Assembly (NCBI GenBank): GCA_947259225.1
Contig: CAMYLK010000006.1
Span: 1-64,000, forward strand
Length of the DNA: 64,000 nucleotides
From: an uncultured Desulfobulbaceae bacterium
Lineage (GTDB): Bacteria; Desulfobacterota; Desulfobulbia; Desulfobulbales; Desulfobulbaceae
Reading direction: 5' to 3'
This document shows positions 1 through 8,537 of this stretch, one piece after another. Both the position numbers and the translations under genes were made by a program. Each line of letters starts with the position of its first letter. The first letter of the stretch is position 1. Below the pieces are notes generated by a model, which saw nothing but the letters and a program-made list of their open reading frames with translations, was not told where the DNA came from and ran no database searches.

Positions 1-83
1 ACATTGATTATTGCAGCGTTCGATACTGTGGCACCAATGAAAAGTGCCGTTACTGCCCAAAAAAGCATTTTGCAAATTTTCAT
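1..83 (-). CDS. exported protein, N-terminal fragment
   Basis: Reading the minus strand from the ATG at 83, 27 codons run off the window edge. They encode a typical Sec signal peptide: a short basic start (MKICK), a hydrophobic core (MLFWAVTALFIGA) and a likely cleavage after VSNA. A strong Shine-Dalgarno sequence (GGGAGG) lies just upstream on the minus strand, which supports the start. The mature part is outside the window, so the function is unknown. It is divergent from the glycan cluster starting at 1603. Confidence 0.6.
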   Translation of the reverse strand, partial: MKICKMLFWAVTALFIGATVSNAAIIN

Positions 84-1262
84 ATTTTCCTCCCTCGAAA
101 AAATAGTTTGTGCAAAACATTAAGTAATCTGTTGACTTTGGAAAATCCTCCTGCAGGACATTTTGCATCCGTACTCTTTTGTTCTTTGCCCTCCATCTTT
201 TGTTTGATTTTTTTTCGCTCCTGTTTCAGTTCAGATGCAATAGCTAAAACAGATAAACATTAAACAACTAGATACAAAAAAATACTCACCTTTTCTAACT
301 GATCAAATCAGTGGTATCAACTCAGGACTGCACCATAAAATTGATCAATTATTATTTAACATTTCATCTATAATGATAACTTACAAATTGTAGTTCGTCA
401 AGGCTCTGACGAGTATTTGTAATATAACTTATTAGGATAAAATGAAAAAAGGACAGATTTTTTTCTGCTCTTTTCCGGGTCGTTGAAGCAACATATTGGA
501 AAAGCGAATAGCGACCTATTTTTTTTATAGCTACTCCAAATGTTTGCTGCCCGTCAATTGGTTTCGTCACAAAGGATCCCTGATACGTTTGGTTTCATAC
601 TCCGGCACAGTGTATATGGGTGGATAGGAGATACTCCGTATAGGTCTTTTGCCGGTCACTTTCTCCATCTCTCAGTGCTTTTTAATTGCTTTAAAAACAG
701 GCTCATACGGTTGGGGTGGCGCATATTCGTTTCGATATGCAAAAACTACCTTAACCACCCTGGTCAGCTTTTGGCGATACTTGTAACAGCACTTCATGGA
801 GCCCATCTGCCGTAATAGGGAACGCTTGGTCCGGAGAATTTTGAGGCTGACATAGGACATAGTAATCTGCGCCAGAAACGGTGGTGAAGTTTCAGGCATA
901 CTGCCTTTTTATGATAAAACACAAATGCTCGACAGCATCCTCATCCATTTTCTTGTTTGTTATGGAAGAAAATGTTACAGGAAAATGAAAATTCGGCCAT
1001 TGGCAGGAGTTTAAAGCAAAAAGAACTTTGTGAAAATTAACTCTGTAAATTCAGTGTATTGAGGCTCGTCTCTTCTAGGAACCTGCTATGCAAAAACCGG
1101 TTGACAAAACCTTCAAAAATTAGTTGTTTGCACATTACCAATCTGCATAACTACTTGATTTTACGAGATGTTAAGTTGGGCCTTACAGTCTATCTCAGAT
1201 ATCATGCTGTAATCACATGATAATTTGCTTTTCACTTTTATAATCCTGTTTGAGATTTAAAT

Positions 1263-1290
1263 ATTGACAAGTTTGACAGGAGTTGTCAAT
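1263..1290. promoter_or_regulatory. perfect inverted repeat, possible operator
   Basis: ATTGACAA at 1263-1270 is mirrored by TTGTCAAT at 1283-1290 with a 12-base spacer that itself contains another TTGACA. The half-sites are one helical turn or two apart, as for a dimeric regulator. It lies about 310 bases before the first gene of the plus-strand cluster and could alternatively be a weak stem-loop. No regulator gene is seen in the window. Confidence 0.3.
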
Positions 1291-1481
1291 CAGGGAGTGT
1301 TTTTCAAAAAGTGAAACGGCCTTATTGGATAGATCGGTTGTAGTCGAACACGAACAGAGGTTCTTGGTGATGCAAGTAAGTTGATATAATAGCCAATCCT
1401 CACGGCCGGTACACTCTTAATATACTTTACGTGGGTAACTGATTTTGGGCTGAAGCATTATGATCAGGAGGTAAAGCGCCG

Positions 1482-1505
1482 ATTACTTAGTGCTTATTAA
1501 GTAAT
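1482..1505. promoter_or_regulatory. second perfect inverted repeat upstream of cluster
   Basis: ATTACTTA (1482-1489) and TAAGTAAT (1498-1505) form a perfect 8-base inverted repeat with an 8-base spacer. It lies about 100 bases before the start of the NeuB-like gene, downstream of the TATAAT at 1385. It could be an operator or a leader hairpin; it is not followed by a T run, so it is not a typical terminator. Confidence 0.3.
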
Positions 1506-1602
1506 GTGTGATCTCTCCTATACTGTAGTGTAGCAACCAACAACTAACCAAGAGGGTTGGGATTTGAAGTGAAAAGAATGCTTAAACCAAGTAACAAGAT
1601 AA

Positions 1603-3855
1603 ATGATAATTGATCGAAACATAAAAAAATACATCATCTTTGAAGAAGACCCCATCATCCGGGCCCTGGAAAAGATCAGTGCCAACAGTATGCGGATTAT
1701 CTATGTGGTTGCAGAAACAGGGGTGCTCGAAGGTGTTCTGACGGACGGAGATTTCAGGCGCTGGATTGTCGGCCAGAAGGAAATCGACCTGCACAAACCG
1801 GTGTCGGTCATCGCCAACAGCGATTTCCAGTTTTGCGACCAGGACACCCCGGCCGAGGACATACAGAGCTTTTTCTCCCAGCGTATCGAATCGCTCCCCC
1901 TGCTTGATGACAGGGGGCGGCTGGTTGCCGTTGCCAACAAGCGCAACCCGGTGATCATAATCGGCAACCGTGAAATATCAAAAGAAGCCCCTGCGTTCAT
2001 CATTGCCGAGATCGGCAATAACCATAACGGCAGCGTTGAGACGGCATGCACGCTCGTGGACAGGGCCGCTGAAGCCGGAGCAGACTGTGTCAAGTTCCAG
2101 ATGCGGAATATGGCCGAGCTCTATCGCAATAACGGCAACGCTGATGATGCCAGGGAAGACCTCGGATCACAGTATGTGCTTGATCTGCTGAGCCGTTTTC
2201 AGTTGAAGAACGAAGAGCTGTTCACGGTTTTTGATTATTGCCGGAAAGTCGGCATTATTCCGCTCTGTACTCCCTGGGACAACGAGAGCGTCGAGCTGCT
2301 TGACCGGTACGGGATTGAGGCCTTTAAAATCGCCTCGGCCGATTTTACCAACTATGAACTCCTGGAAAACGTCCTGAAAAAAGGGAAACCCGTATTCTGC
2401 TCGACCGGTATGTCAACGGAAAAGGAACTCCGTACCGGCACGGCATTTTTGAGAAAGCATGGCGGCCAGGTTGTCCTCCTGCACTGTAATTCAACCTATC
2501 CGGCTCCCTACAAGGACATTAACCTGCAGTACCTTGACCGTCTGCAGGAGTTCAGTGACTATCCGGTAGGCTATTCCGGGCACGAGCGGGGCATCAACGT
2601 AGCCCTGGCTGCTGCTGCCAGGGGGGCAAAGGTGATTGAAAAACATTTCACCCTTGACAGGACAATGGAGGGCAATGACCATAAGATCAGCCTGCTGCCT
2701 GAAGAATTCAAGGAGATGGTGCAGGGTATCCGGGATATCGAGCAGGCCATTGGCACCTCAGGTGATCGCGTCCTCTCCCAGGGTGAGTTGATTAACAGGG
2801 AAAGCCTTGCCAAGAGCCTCGTGATAAACCGGGATCTGCACAAAGGGGAGGTCATTACCGCTGAAATGATAGACGTTCGAAGTCCTGGCAAGGGGCTGCA
2901 GCCGAATAGAAAGAAAGATCTGGTCGGCAGCAGGGCCCGGCGTGATATGAGTGAGGGTGATTTTTTCTATCCGGAGGACCTGGGTGACGAGATGGTCCAG
3001 CCGCGCAAATTTCATTTCCGCCATCCCTTTGGCGTGCCGGTCCGTTATCATGATGTGCAGCAGATCGCGGCGGCGTGCCCCATGGATATCCTAGAGATTC
3101 ACCTGAGCTACAAGGACCTGAACGAAGATATCCACAGCTATTTTCAGGGACCTCTTGATCACCAACTTGTTGTCCACAGCCCCGAGCTTTTTTCCGGGGA
3201 CCATATTCTGGACCTGTGCGCAGAAGACCGGGAATACAGGGATCGGTCAATCAAAGAACTACAGAAGGTTATCGATATTACCAGGGGGCTGAAGAAATAT
3301 TTTCCGTCCACCGAGCGCCCCCTGATCGTCGTCAATGCCGGAGGGTTCAGCTCCGATCATTTTGTTGACCAGGAGAAGAGGAAAAAACTGTATGCGCTGG
3401 TTGGTGACAGCCTGCAGAAGATCGATCAGCAGGGAGTAGAACTGATTCCGCAGACCATGCCGCCGTATCCCTGGCATTTCGGCGGCCAGCGGTATCACAA
3501 CCTGTTTGTAACGGCTGACGAAATCTGCGGGTTCTGTGAAAAGTATGGGTACCGGGTGTGCCTGGATACTTCCCATTCAAAACTGGCCTGTAACCACCTG
3601 AATGAATCCTTTATCAAGTTTGTAGAAATGGTTGCGCCGTTCACCGCCCATCTGCATATAGCCGATGCGCGGGGTGTGGACGGAGAAGGGCTGCAGATCG
3701 GGGATGGGGAGATTGATTTTAAAATGGTTCTGGAGAAACTTGAAGAACTGATACCGACAGTGTCCTTTATTCCGGAAATATGGCAGGGGCATAAGAACAA
3801 TGGCCAGGGGTTCTGGGCTGCACTTGAGCGGCTGGAGAAATTTCGGAACCTCTAA
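1603..3855 (+). CDS. NeuB-family synthase with CBS, SAF and TIM-barrel domains
   Basis: Predicted PEP-dependent sugar acid synthase of the N-acetylneuraminate/legionaminate/pseudaminate synthase family, making a 9-carbon nonulosonic acid in the cytoplasm. Residues 1-115 look like a CBS pair (TDGDFRR at 47-53), as in CBS-linked nucleotidyltransferases. NeuB follows (AEIGNNHNG at 135-143, KFQ at 164-166, then HCNSTYP, GYSGHE and EKHFTLDR motifs), then a SAF antifreeze-like segment near 405-450. A C-terminal xylose-isomerase-like TIM barrel (about 470-750; LDTSHSKL near 654, HLHIADARG near 683) follows. At 750 residues it is about twice a plain NeuB. The ATG is the first in frame (TAA directly before it) and has no clear Shine-Dalgarno. 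The exact sugar cannot be told. The matching cytidylyltransferase is at 12499. Confidence 0.88.
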   Translation: MIIDRNIKKYIIFEEDPIIRALEKISANSMRIIYVVAETGVLEGVLTDGDFRRWIVGQKEIDLHKPVSVIANSDFQFCDQDTPAEDIQSFFSQRIESLPLLDDRGRLVAVANKRNPVIIIGNREISKEAPAFIIAEIGNNHNGSVETACTLVDRAAEAGADCVKFQMRNMAELYRNNGNADDAREDLGSQYVLDLLSRFQLKNEELFTVFDYCRKVGIIPLCTPWDNESVELLDRYGIEAFKIASADFTNYELLENVLKKGKPVFCSTGMSTEKELRTGTAFLRKHGGQVVLLHCNSTYPAPYKDINLQYLDRLQEFSDYPVGYSGHERGINVALAAAARGAKVIEKHFTLDRTMEGNDHKISLLPEEFKEMVQGIRDIEQAIGTSGDRVLSQGELINRESLAKSLVINRDLHKGEVITAEMIDVRSPGKGLQPNRKKDLVGSRARRDMSEGDFFYPEDLGDEMVQPRKFHFRHPFGVPVRYHDVQQIAAACPMDILEIHLSYKDLNEDIHSYFQGPLDHQLVVHSPELFSGDHILDLCAEDREYRDRSIKELQKVIDITRGLKKYFPSTERPLIVVNAGGFSSDHFVDQEKRKKLYALVGDSLQKIDQQGVELIPQTMPPYPWHFGGQRYHNLFVTADEICGFCEKYGYRVCLDTSHSKLACNHLNESFIKFVEMVAPFTAHLHIADARGVDGEGLQIGDGEIDFKMVLEKLEELIPTVSFIPEIWQGHKNNGQGFWAALERLEKFRNL

Positions 3856-3910
3856 GCAGTATATCTGCAGATTTTATCAATAGGTTAAATTTTATATAAC
3901 GAGTATTTTC

Positions 3911-5602
3911 ATGGCAGCTGACAACTATATTTTAGGCCTGAACTATATTGGTCACGATGCCAGTGCTTCGCTGGTAAGAAACGGCGAGGTTCTGTCCTCG
4001 GTCATGGAGGAGCGGTTTTCACGGCAGAAGCATGACCGTTCCTTTCCTTTGGAGTCAATACGCTACTGCCTGGATGAGGCGGGCATTTCTCTCGACGAGC
4101 TTGAGGCCATAACCTACTATATGGAGCCGCGGGAGCATTTCGAGCAGCGGGTGATCCACCATCTCGGCCGGTATTACCCCCGTTCCGTCCCGCTGTTTGA
4201 TGACATGCTGAACAGGTCCCTGAAGGTGAACAACGTGGAACGGGAGATCAGGGAGAAACTGGATTACCTGGGAAAGATATATTTTGCCGATCATCATAAG
4301 TCGCATATTGCCAAGAGTTTTTTTCTTTCACCGTATACAGAAGCGGCTGTAATTTCAATTGACGGGCTCGGAGAGATCAGCTCCACGGTCATTGCCGATG
4401 CCCGGGGCACGTCAATTCAAATCCTCAAGCGCATTGATTTTCCGCACTCCCTGGGAATGTTGTACAATGCGGTGACCCATTACCTCGGTTTCAAGGCGAC
4501 AAGTGATGCGGGCAAGGTGATGGGGCTTACCTCCTATGGCGACAGGGCACAATGTATTGACAAGTTCAGGAAAATCGTGCAGCTCAAGGATGACGGCGAG
4601 TATGAATTTGACCTGAGTTATTTTGAGTATCCCTTTCAGCGCGACCTGTGGGTAAGTGAAAAATTCATTGAAACCTTCGGGCCCAGGAGGGTTCCCGGTG
4701 AGCCTCTTGAAAAACGCCACCAGGATGTGGCCGCCGGCCTGCAGGTCATGCTCGAAGAGGTGTATTATCATCTGGCCCGCTATGCCAAAAAGGCGACGGG
4801 GCAGCAATACCTCTGTCTTTCAGGAGGGGTTGCCCTGAACAGTGTGGCCAACGGCAGGCTTTTGCAGAAGGAATACTTCGAGGACATTTATATTCCTCCA
4901 CCCACAGGTGATGACGGGACTTCCCTTGGCAGTGCCCTGGTGTATAATTATGAGGTGCTGGGCAATACAGAGCGTTATCCCTTGAAAAACGGCTTCCTCG
5001 GCCCTGAATACAGCGATGCGGAGATTGAAGCGGCCCTGAAACGTTTTAACCTTGAATACTACCGGTCAGAAGATGTCTGCCGGGAGGCAGGCGCCATGAT
5101 TGCTGACAATAAGATAGTAGGCTGGTTTCAGGGAAGAATGGAGGTCGGACCCCGTGCCCTTGGCAATAGAAGTATTCTGGCCAATCCCGGGCTTGATGAT
5201 ATGAAAGACATCCTCAATTCCAGGGTTAAATTCCGGGAGCCGTTTCGTCCCTTTGCCCCGAGCATTCTGGCTGAAGATGTTGGCGAGTGGTTTGATTATG
5301 ACCATGAAGCTCCTTACATGCTCTTTGTCTTTGACGTGAAAAAAGAAAAACAGCACCTGGTTCCCGGCATTACGCATGTTGACGGCAGCGGGCGCCTGCA
5401 GAGCGTGGACACTAAGCGGAACCCGAGATATCATGCCCTTATCAGCGAGTTCAAAAAACATACCGGTATTCCCATGGTTATCAACACTTCTTTTAACATC
5501 AAGGGAGAACCGATCGTGAACACCCCAACCGATGCTGTCCGCTGTTTTTTAGGCAATGGGCTTGATTGCCTGGTGCTCGGCGATTTCATCGTTCGAAAAT
5601 AA
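3911..5602 (+). CDS. NodU/CmcH-type carbamoyltransferase
   Basis: O-carbamoyltransferase of the NodU/TobZ family, which uses carbamoyl phosphate and ATP to carbamoylate a sugar hydroxyl. At 563 residues it is full length. The N-terminal Kae1-like domain shows GHDASA at 14-19, DHHKSHIAKS near 126 and SGGVALNSVANG near 304. The C-terminal carbamoyltransferase part has EVGPRALGNRSI near 410, REPFRPFAPSIL, and NTSFNIKGEP near 524. It follows the NeuB-like gene by 55 bases, suggesting an operon and carbamoylation of a residue of the same glycan. A remnant of another carbamoyltransferase lies at 61045. Confidence 0.93.
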   Translation: MAADNYILGLNYIGHDASASLVRNGEVLSSVMEERFSRQKHDRSFPLESIRYCLDEAGISLDELEAITYYMEPREHFEQRVIHHLGRYYPRSVPLFDDMLNRSLKVNNVEREIREKLDYLGKIYFADHHKSHIAKSFFLSPYTEAAVISIDGLGEISSTVIADARGTSIQILKRIDFPHSLGMLYNAVTHYLGFKATSDAGKVMGLTSYGDRAQCIDKFRKIVQLKDDGEYEFDLSYFEYPFQRDLWVSEKFIETFGPRRVPGEPLEKRHQDVAAGLQVMLEEVYYHLARYAKKATGQQYLCLSGGVALNSVANGRLLQKEYFEDIYIPPPTGDDGTSLGSALVYNYEVLGNTERYPLKNGFLGPEYSDAEIEAALKRFNLEYYRSEDVCREAGAMIADNKIVGWFQGRMEVGPRALGNRSILANPGLDDMKDILNSRVKFREPFRPFAPSILAEDVGEWFDYDHEAPYMLFVFDVKKEKQHLVPGITHVDGSGRLQSVDTKRNPRYHALISEFKKHTGIPMVINTSFNIKGEPIVNTPTDAVRCFLGNGLDCLVLGDFIVRK

Positions 5603-5669
5603 CCTCGCATGAAGGGCGACATATGAACCGGGAAGAAAGAACAACAACACCCACCTTAAGGATGTCTTG

Positions 5670-6590
5670 ATGGAAAAAGACAACAGGACCAGAGAAAAAT
5701 TCGAAAAAGACACCCGGCAGCTTTTTCATAAACTGCACTCTGCCCAGGCAGAGAGCGGGTATATTTTTCACAGGTTAACTTCCCTGCTTTCAACGGAATA
5801 CTTACAGGTTGAAAAGGATTTTTTCAGCGGCAAGGTCTGTCTTGATGCCGGCTGCGGGTCTAATGCCAATGCGACCTATGCGATGCTGCAAATGGGCGCG
5901 GAGAAGGTGCATGCCTTTGACCTTGACGAGTCCATTTTTGAGACTGCCCCCTCAATGCTCAGGGAATTCGAGGGGCGCTATGCTCTGAAAACCGGCAATG
6001 TGCTGGAGATAGATTTTGACGACAATACTTTTGACTTTGTCCACTGCGGAGGCGTACTGCACCATTCTGCTGATGTTCTGCAGGGGTTGAGGGAACTTTC
6101 CAGGGTTACAAAGTCCGGCGGGATATTGTATGTCCACACCTATGGGGCAGGTGGTTTGATCCGCGAGATGACGACATTTTTCAGGGAGAAATATTTCAGT
6201 GATGATTCCTTCAAGGCCCTGGTGGATAATCTGGATGCCACCCGGTTGCGAACCGGTATCCAGTGGATCCTGTCCAGTATGAGAGATCACGACGACACCA
6301 TGGGAGATAACGTGCCGATTGAGTTGATTGAAGAAATGATTGACAATGATCTGGTTTTGACAATAAAGGATCGTATCGCCGCGCCGGCCTATCATGAGCA
6401 CTCTGAAGAAGTCCTGAGAGAGTGCCTGGAAAAGGAAGGGTTCAGTAAAATTGACCGGCTGACGCGGTATCCCCATCTGAAAAACGTGCGGCGTTTCCTG
6501 AGCCCGCTGTATGAGCAGTATGATTCCGAGCTGGCCAGGTTTTTATACGGCAGCGGGCTGATCCAGTTGAAGGCATGCAAGGATGTGTAA
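5670..6590 (+). CDS. class I SAM-dependent methyltransferase
   Basis: Rossmann-fold methyltransferase of 306 residues. The SAM-binding motif LDAGCGSNANA is near residue 58, an acidic ribose-binding position (DLDES) follows, and FDFVHCGGVLHH near 120 is the post-II motif of Methyltransf_11/25 enzymes. The ATG at 5670 is preferred over the TTG just before it because AAGGA at 5658-5662 lies 7 bases upstream. Position after the carbamoyltransferase and before two GT2 genes suggests that it methylates a sugar of the surface glycan; the acceptor is not evident. Confidence 0.85.
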   Translation: MEKDNRTREKFEKDTRQLFHKLHSAQAESGYIFHRLTSLLSTEYLQVEKDFFSGKVCLDAGCGSNANATYAMLQMGAEKVHAFDLDESIFETAPSMLREFEGRYALKTGNVLEIDFDDNTFDFVHCGGVLHHSADVLQGLRELSRVTKSGGILYVHTYGAGGLIREMTTFFREKYFSDDSFKALVDNLDATRLRTGIQWILSSMRDHDDTMGDNVPIELIEEMIDNDLVLTIKDRIAAPAYHEHSEEVLRECLEKEGFSKIDRLTRYPHLKNVRRFLSPLYEQYDSELARFLYGSGLIQLKACKDV

Positions 6591-6641
6591 CTTGTGAGCA
6601 TCCAGGCCTGTTGGACATGATTATCTCCTGACTTTCCCTCT

Positions 6642-7388
6642 ATGAAGGCTCCCTGTTATTCAATTATCACTGTCTGCCTTAACGATAAAATGGGGCTGGC
6701 GAGAACTGCTCAATCGATCCGGGAGCAGACAACCAGTGATTTTGAGTGGATTGTTATTGACGGCAAGTCAACTGACGGTTCAGTTGAGGTGGTCAGCGAT
6801 AACCCGGCAGTGACCCATCTTGTTTCCGAGCCTGACGAAGGTATTTATCATGCCATGAACAAGGGTGTCCGTCTGGCCACGGGTAAATACTGTCTGTTCC
6901 TGAACGCGGGAGACTGGCTTTATTCTGAAGATGTGCTTGAAAGCGCAGAAAATTTGCTGCAGGGGGACCTGGTCGCCGGCTGGCTCAATGTCATCTACCC
7001 GGAGAAATTCAATAAATCTCCCAAGATCAGGAGACTGGACCTGCAGGATGTACGGAAAAAATTTCTCTATCACAGGACCCTTCATCATCAGGCAACGTTT
7101 ATCCGGAGAACATTGTTTGAGAAATACGGGGAATATGACCAGGAGTACAGGTTATACGGTGATTGGGATTTTTTTTTACGGGTTTTGAACAGCAAGGTAA
7201 CATTACATTTTATTAAATTATGTATTGCAAATTATACCTTTGACGGGATCAGTTCCACCACCCTTGGAACAGAGCTGTATCATAAGGAAGTCAGGAAACT
7301 CAGGCAAAGGCATTTTTCGTCACTGTACAGGTTGAAAAGATCAATTATTGATCCCATTGAGAATTTATTCAACATGAGAGGCTATTAA
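6642..7388 (+). CDS. family 2 glycosyltransferase
   Basis: GT-A fold glycosyltransferase, 248 residues. The start SIITVCLND is the usual first strand, followed by DGKSTDGS and by EPDEGIYHAMNKG, which is typical of the WcaA-like GT2 subgroup; LNAGD replaces the DxD metal motif region (LNAGDWLYS), as in many of this subgroup. HHQATFIRR and a GDWDFFLR motif complete the acceptor side. It has no membrane anchor, so it acts at the cytoplasmic face. It lies 51 bases after the methyltransferase in the same direction. Confidence 0.9.
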   Translation: MKAPCYSIITVCLNDKMGLARTAQSIREQTTSDFEWIVIDGKSTDGSVEVVSDNPAVTHLVSEPDEGIYHAMNKGVRLATGKYCLFLNAGDWLYSEDVLESAENLLQGDLVAGWLNVIYPEKFNKSPKIRRLDLQDVRKKFLYHRTLHHQATFIRRTLFEKYGEYDQEYRLYGDWDFFLRVLNSKVTLHFIKLCIANYTFDGISSTTLGTELYHKEVRKLRQRHFSSLYRLKRSIIDPIENLFNMRGY

Positions 7389-7413
7389 CGTAGCCTGCAA
7401 AGAGATTTTGATT

Positions 7414-8274
7414 ATGCCCAGAGTAAGTGTTGTCATTCCCTGCTATAACCATGGTCTTTATATTGACAAGGCGGTTGACTCGATATTGAACCAGACCTTT
7501 CAGGATGTCGAGATTATCGTGGTTGACGATGGCTCCACAGACCCCCATACCGTTTCAAAACTGAAGGAGTATGCCAAGCCGAAAACAACAGTTCTTCACA
7601 TTGAGAACCAGGGGCCTTCCGCAGCACGCAATTTCGGCATAGGCCATACAAAAGGTGAGTATATACTCCTTCTTGATGCTGATGATTATTTTACGCCCAC
7701 TTTTCTGGAGAAGGCGATTGCAGTCCTTGACCGGGAGCCGAAGGTGGGAATAGTGGCCTGCGGTATACAGCGTTTCGGGCTTGATTCCACACGGTATTTT
7801 CCCCGGGGCGGGGGAGTGCAGTCTTTTCTTGCTCCCTCCGGGCTGGCCGGGAGCGCCATGTTACGAAAGGTATGCTGGGAGCAGGCCGGCGGTTACGATG
7901 AAAGTATGAAAACCTCGGGGTATGAGGACTGGAACTTTTGGATTGATGTGACAAAAAGAGGCTGGCTGGTTCACATTATCAAGGAATATTTATTTTATTA
8001 TCATTGGCAGGATGGATCGAGAAGAACTGAATTGAACAGACAACGCATTAAATCCCTTGGCCATGTCCTCCGTAACCACCGTGATGTTTTTGCAGAATAT
8101 ATTGATACGGTTATGCTGGATAAGGATAAAGAAGTCATGGCCATGAAGGAGCAGAGGAATTTTCTCTTGTCCTCGCTGGAATACCGGCTTGGTTCAGCAC
8201 TCCTTGCTCCTTTACGGTTTTTTCAGAAAAAAAAATCTGCAGCAGGTAAGGATGACCAGTACCGGGAAGAATGA
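7414..8274 (+). CDS. family 2 glycosyltransferase
   Basis: GT2 enzyme of 286 residues. It shows VSVVIPCYNHG at the start, VVDDGSTD, the metal-binding LLLDADDY, and GYEDWNFWI on the acceptor side. The ATG at 7414 gives the canonical N-terminus; a TTG two codons earlier is also open. It is similar in its first 230 residues to the GT2 domain at 26459 (both have PCYN, DPxT after DDGS, and DADD). The C-terminus is basic and lysine rich. The gene ends the first block, before a palindromic repeat at 8354. Confidence 0.9.
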   Translation: MPRVSVVIPCYNHGLYIDKAVDSILNQTFQDVEIIVVDDGSTDPHTVSKLKEYAKPKTTVLHIENQGPSAARNFGIGHTKGEYILLLDADDYFTPTFLEKAIAVLDREPKVGIVACGIQRFGLDSTRYFPRGGGVQSFLAPSGLAGSAMLRKVCWEQAGGYDESMKTSGYEDWNFWIDVTKRGWLVHIIKEYLFYYHWQDGSRRTELNRQRIKSLGHVLRNHRDVFAEYIDTVMLDKDKEVMAMKEQRNFLLSSLEYRLGSALLAPLRFFQKKKSAAGKDDQYREE

Positions 8275-8353
8275 TTTTAAGCTTTGAACCTGTTATACAT
8301 GGAGTAGTTCATTTTATATATAATGGTTATGAATGAAACTCAGTTATCATCTT

Positions 8354-8425
8354 TCCGGACTCCCGCCTTCGCGGGAGTGACGTCAAATCTTCAATATGTC
8401 ATTTCCGCAAAATCGGAAATCCGGT
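8354..8425. repeat. REP-like palindromic element, two inverted copies
   Basis: The first copy folds as ACTCCCGC (8359-8366), a CTTC loop and GCGGGAGT (8371-8378). The second is a diverged copy in opposite orientation: ATTTCCG (8401-8407), a 6-base loop and CGGAAAT (8414-8420). Read on opposite strands both copies follow the pattern GTCA-N3-CCGC...CGG-N3-TCCGG, so they are tail-to-tail copies of one unit. This is the common proteobacterial intergenic hairpin of the GTCATTCCCGCG type. It lies in the 263-base gap between two genes and may act as an mRNA end stabiliser or terminator. Confidence 0.7.
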
Positions 8426-8537
8426 AATTTCGGCTGATCAAAGAGTGAACAGGCTCACTTGTCTGGGTTTTTTATAGAGCCATTTTAAATATTTATTGAT
8501 TGCCTATTCTTCAAACGAATCTTGCAGAGGATTTTTT

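Larger units (their letters stand above)
84..1602. other. 1.5 kb gap with no convincing gene
   Basis: This AT-rich stretch separates the divergent exported-protein gene from the NeuB-like gene. Short open frames exist on both strands between 364 and 899, but they overlap one another, lack Shine-Dalgarno sequences and show no family motif; a decayed gene in 540-900 is possible but not supported. Two perfect inverted repeats (1263-1290 and 1482-1505) are listed separately. A perfect TATAAT lies at 1385-1390 with only a poor -35 match (near 1361-1367), so a promoter about 200 bases before the NeuB-like gene is possible. I see nothing else. Confidence 0.5.

Noticed and set aside
364-899. Overlapping open frames on both strands at 364-570, 540-815 and 672-899
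   Set aside because: They overlap one another, lack ribosome sites, and show no family motif or clear transposase signature; at best they mark decayed DNA.
2855-3250. Antisense frame of 131 codons within the NeuB-like gene
   Set aside because: A shadow of the plus-strand codons; low-complexity composition and no motif. The same applies to the other long antisense frames in the window.
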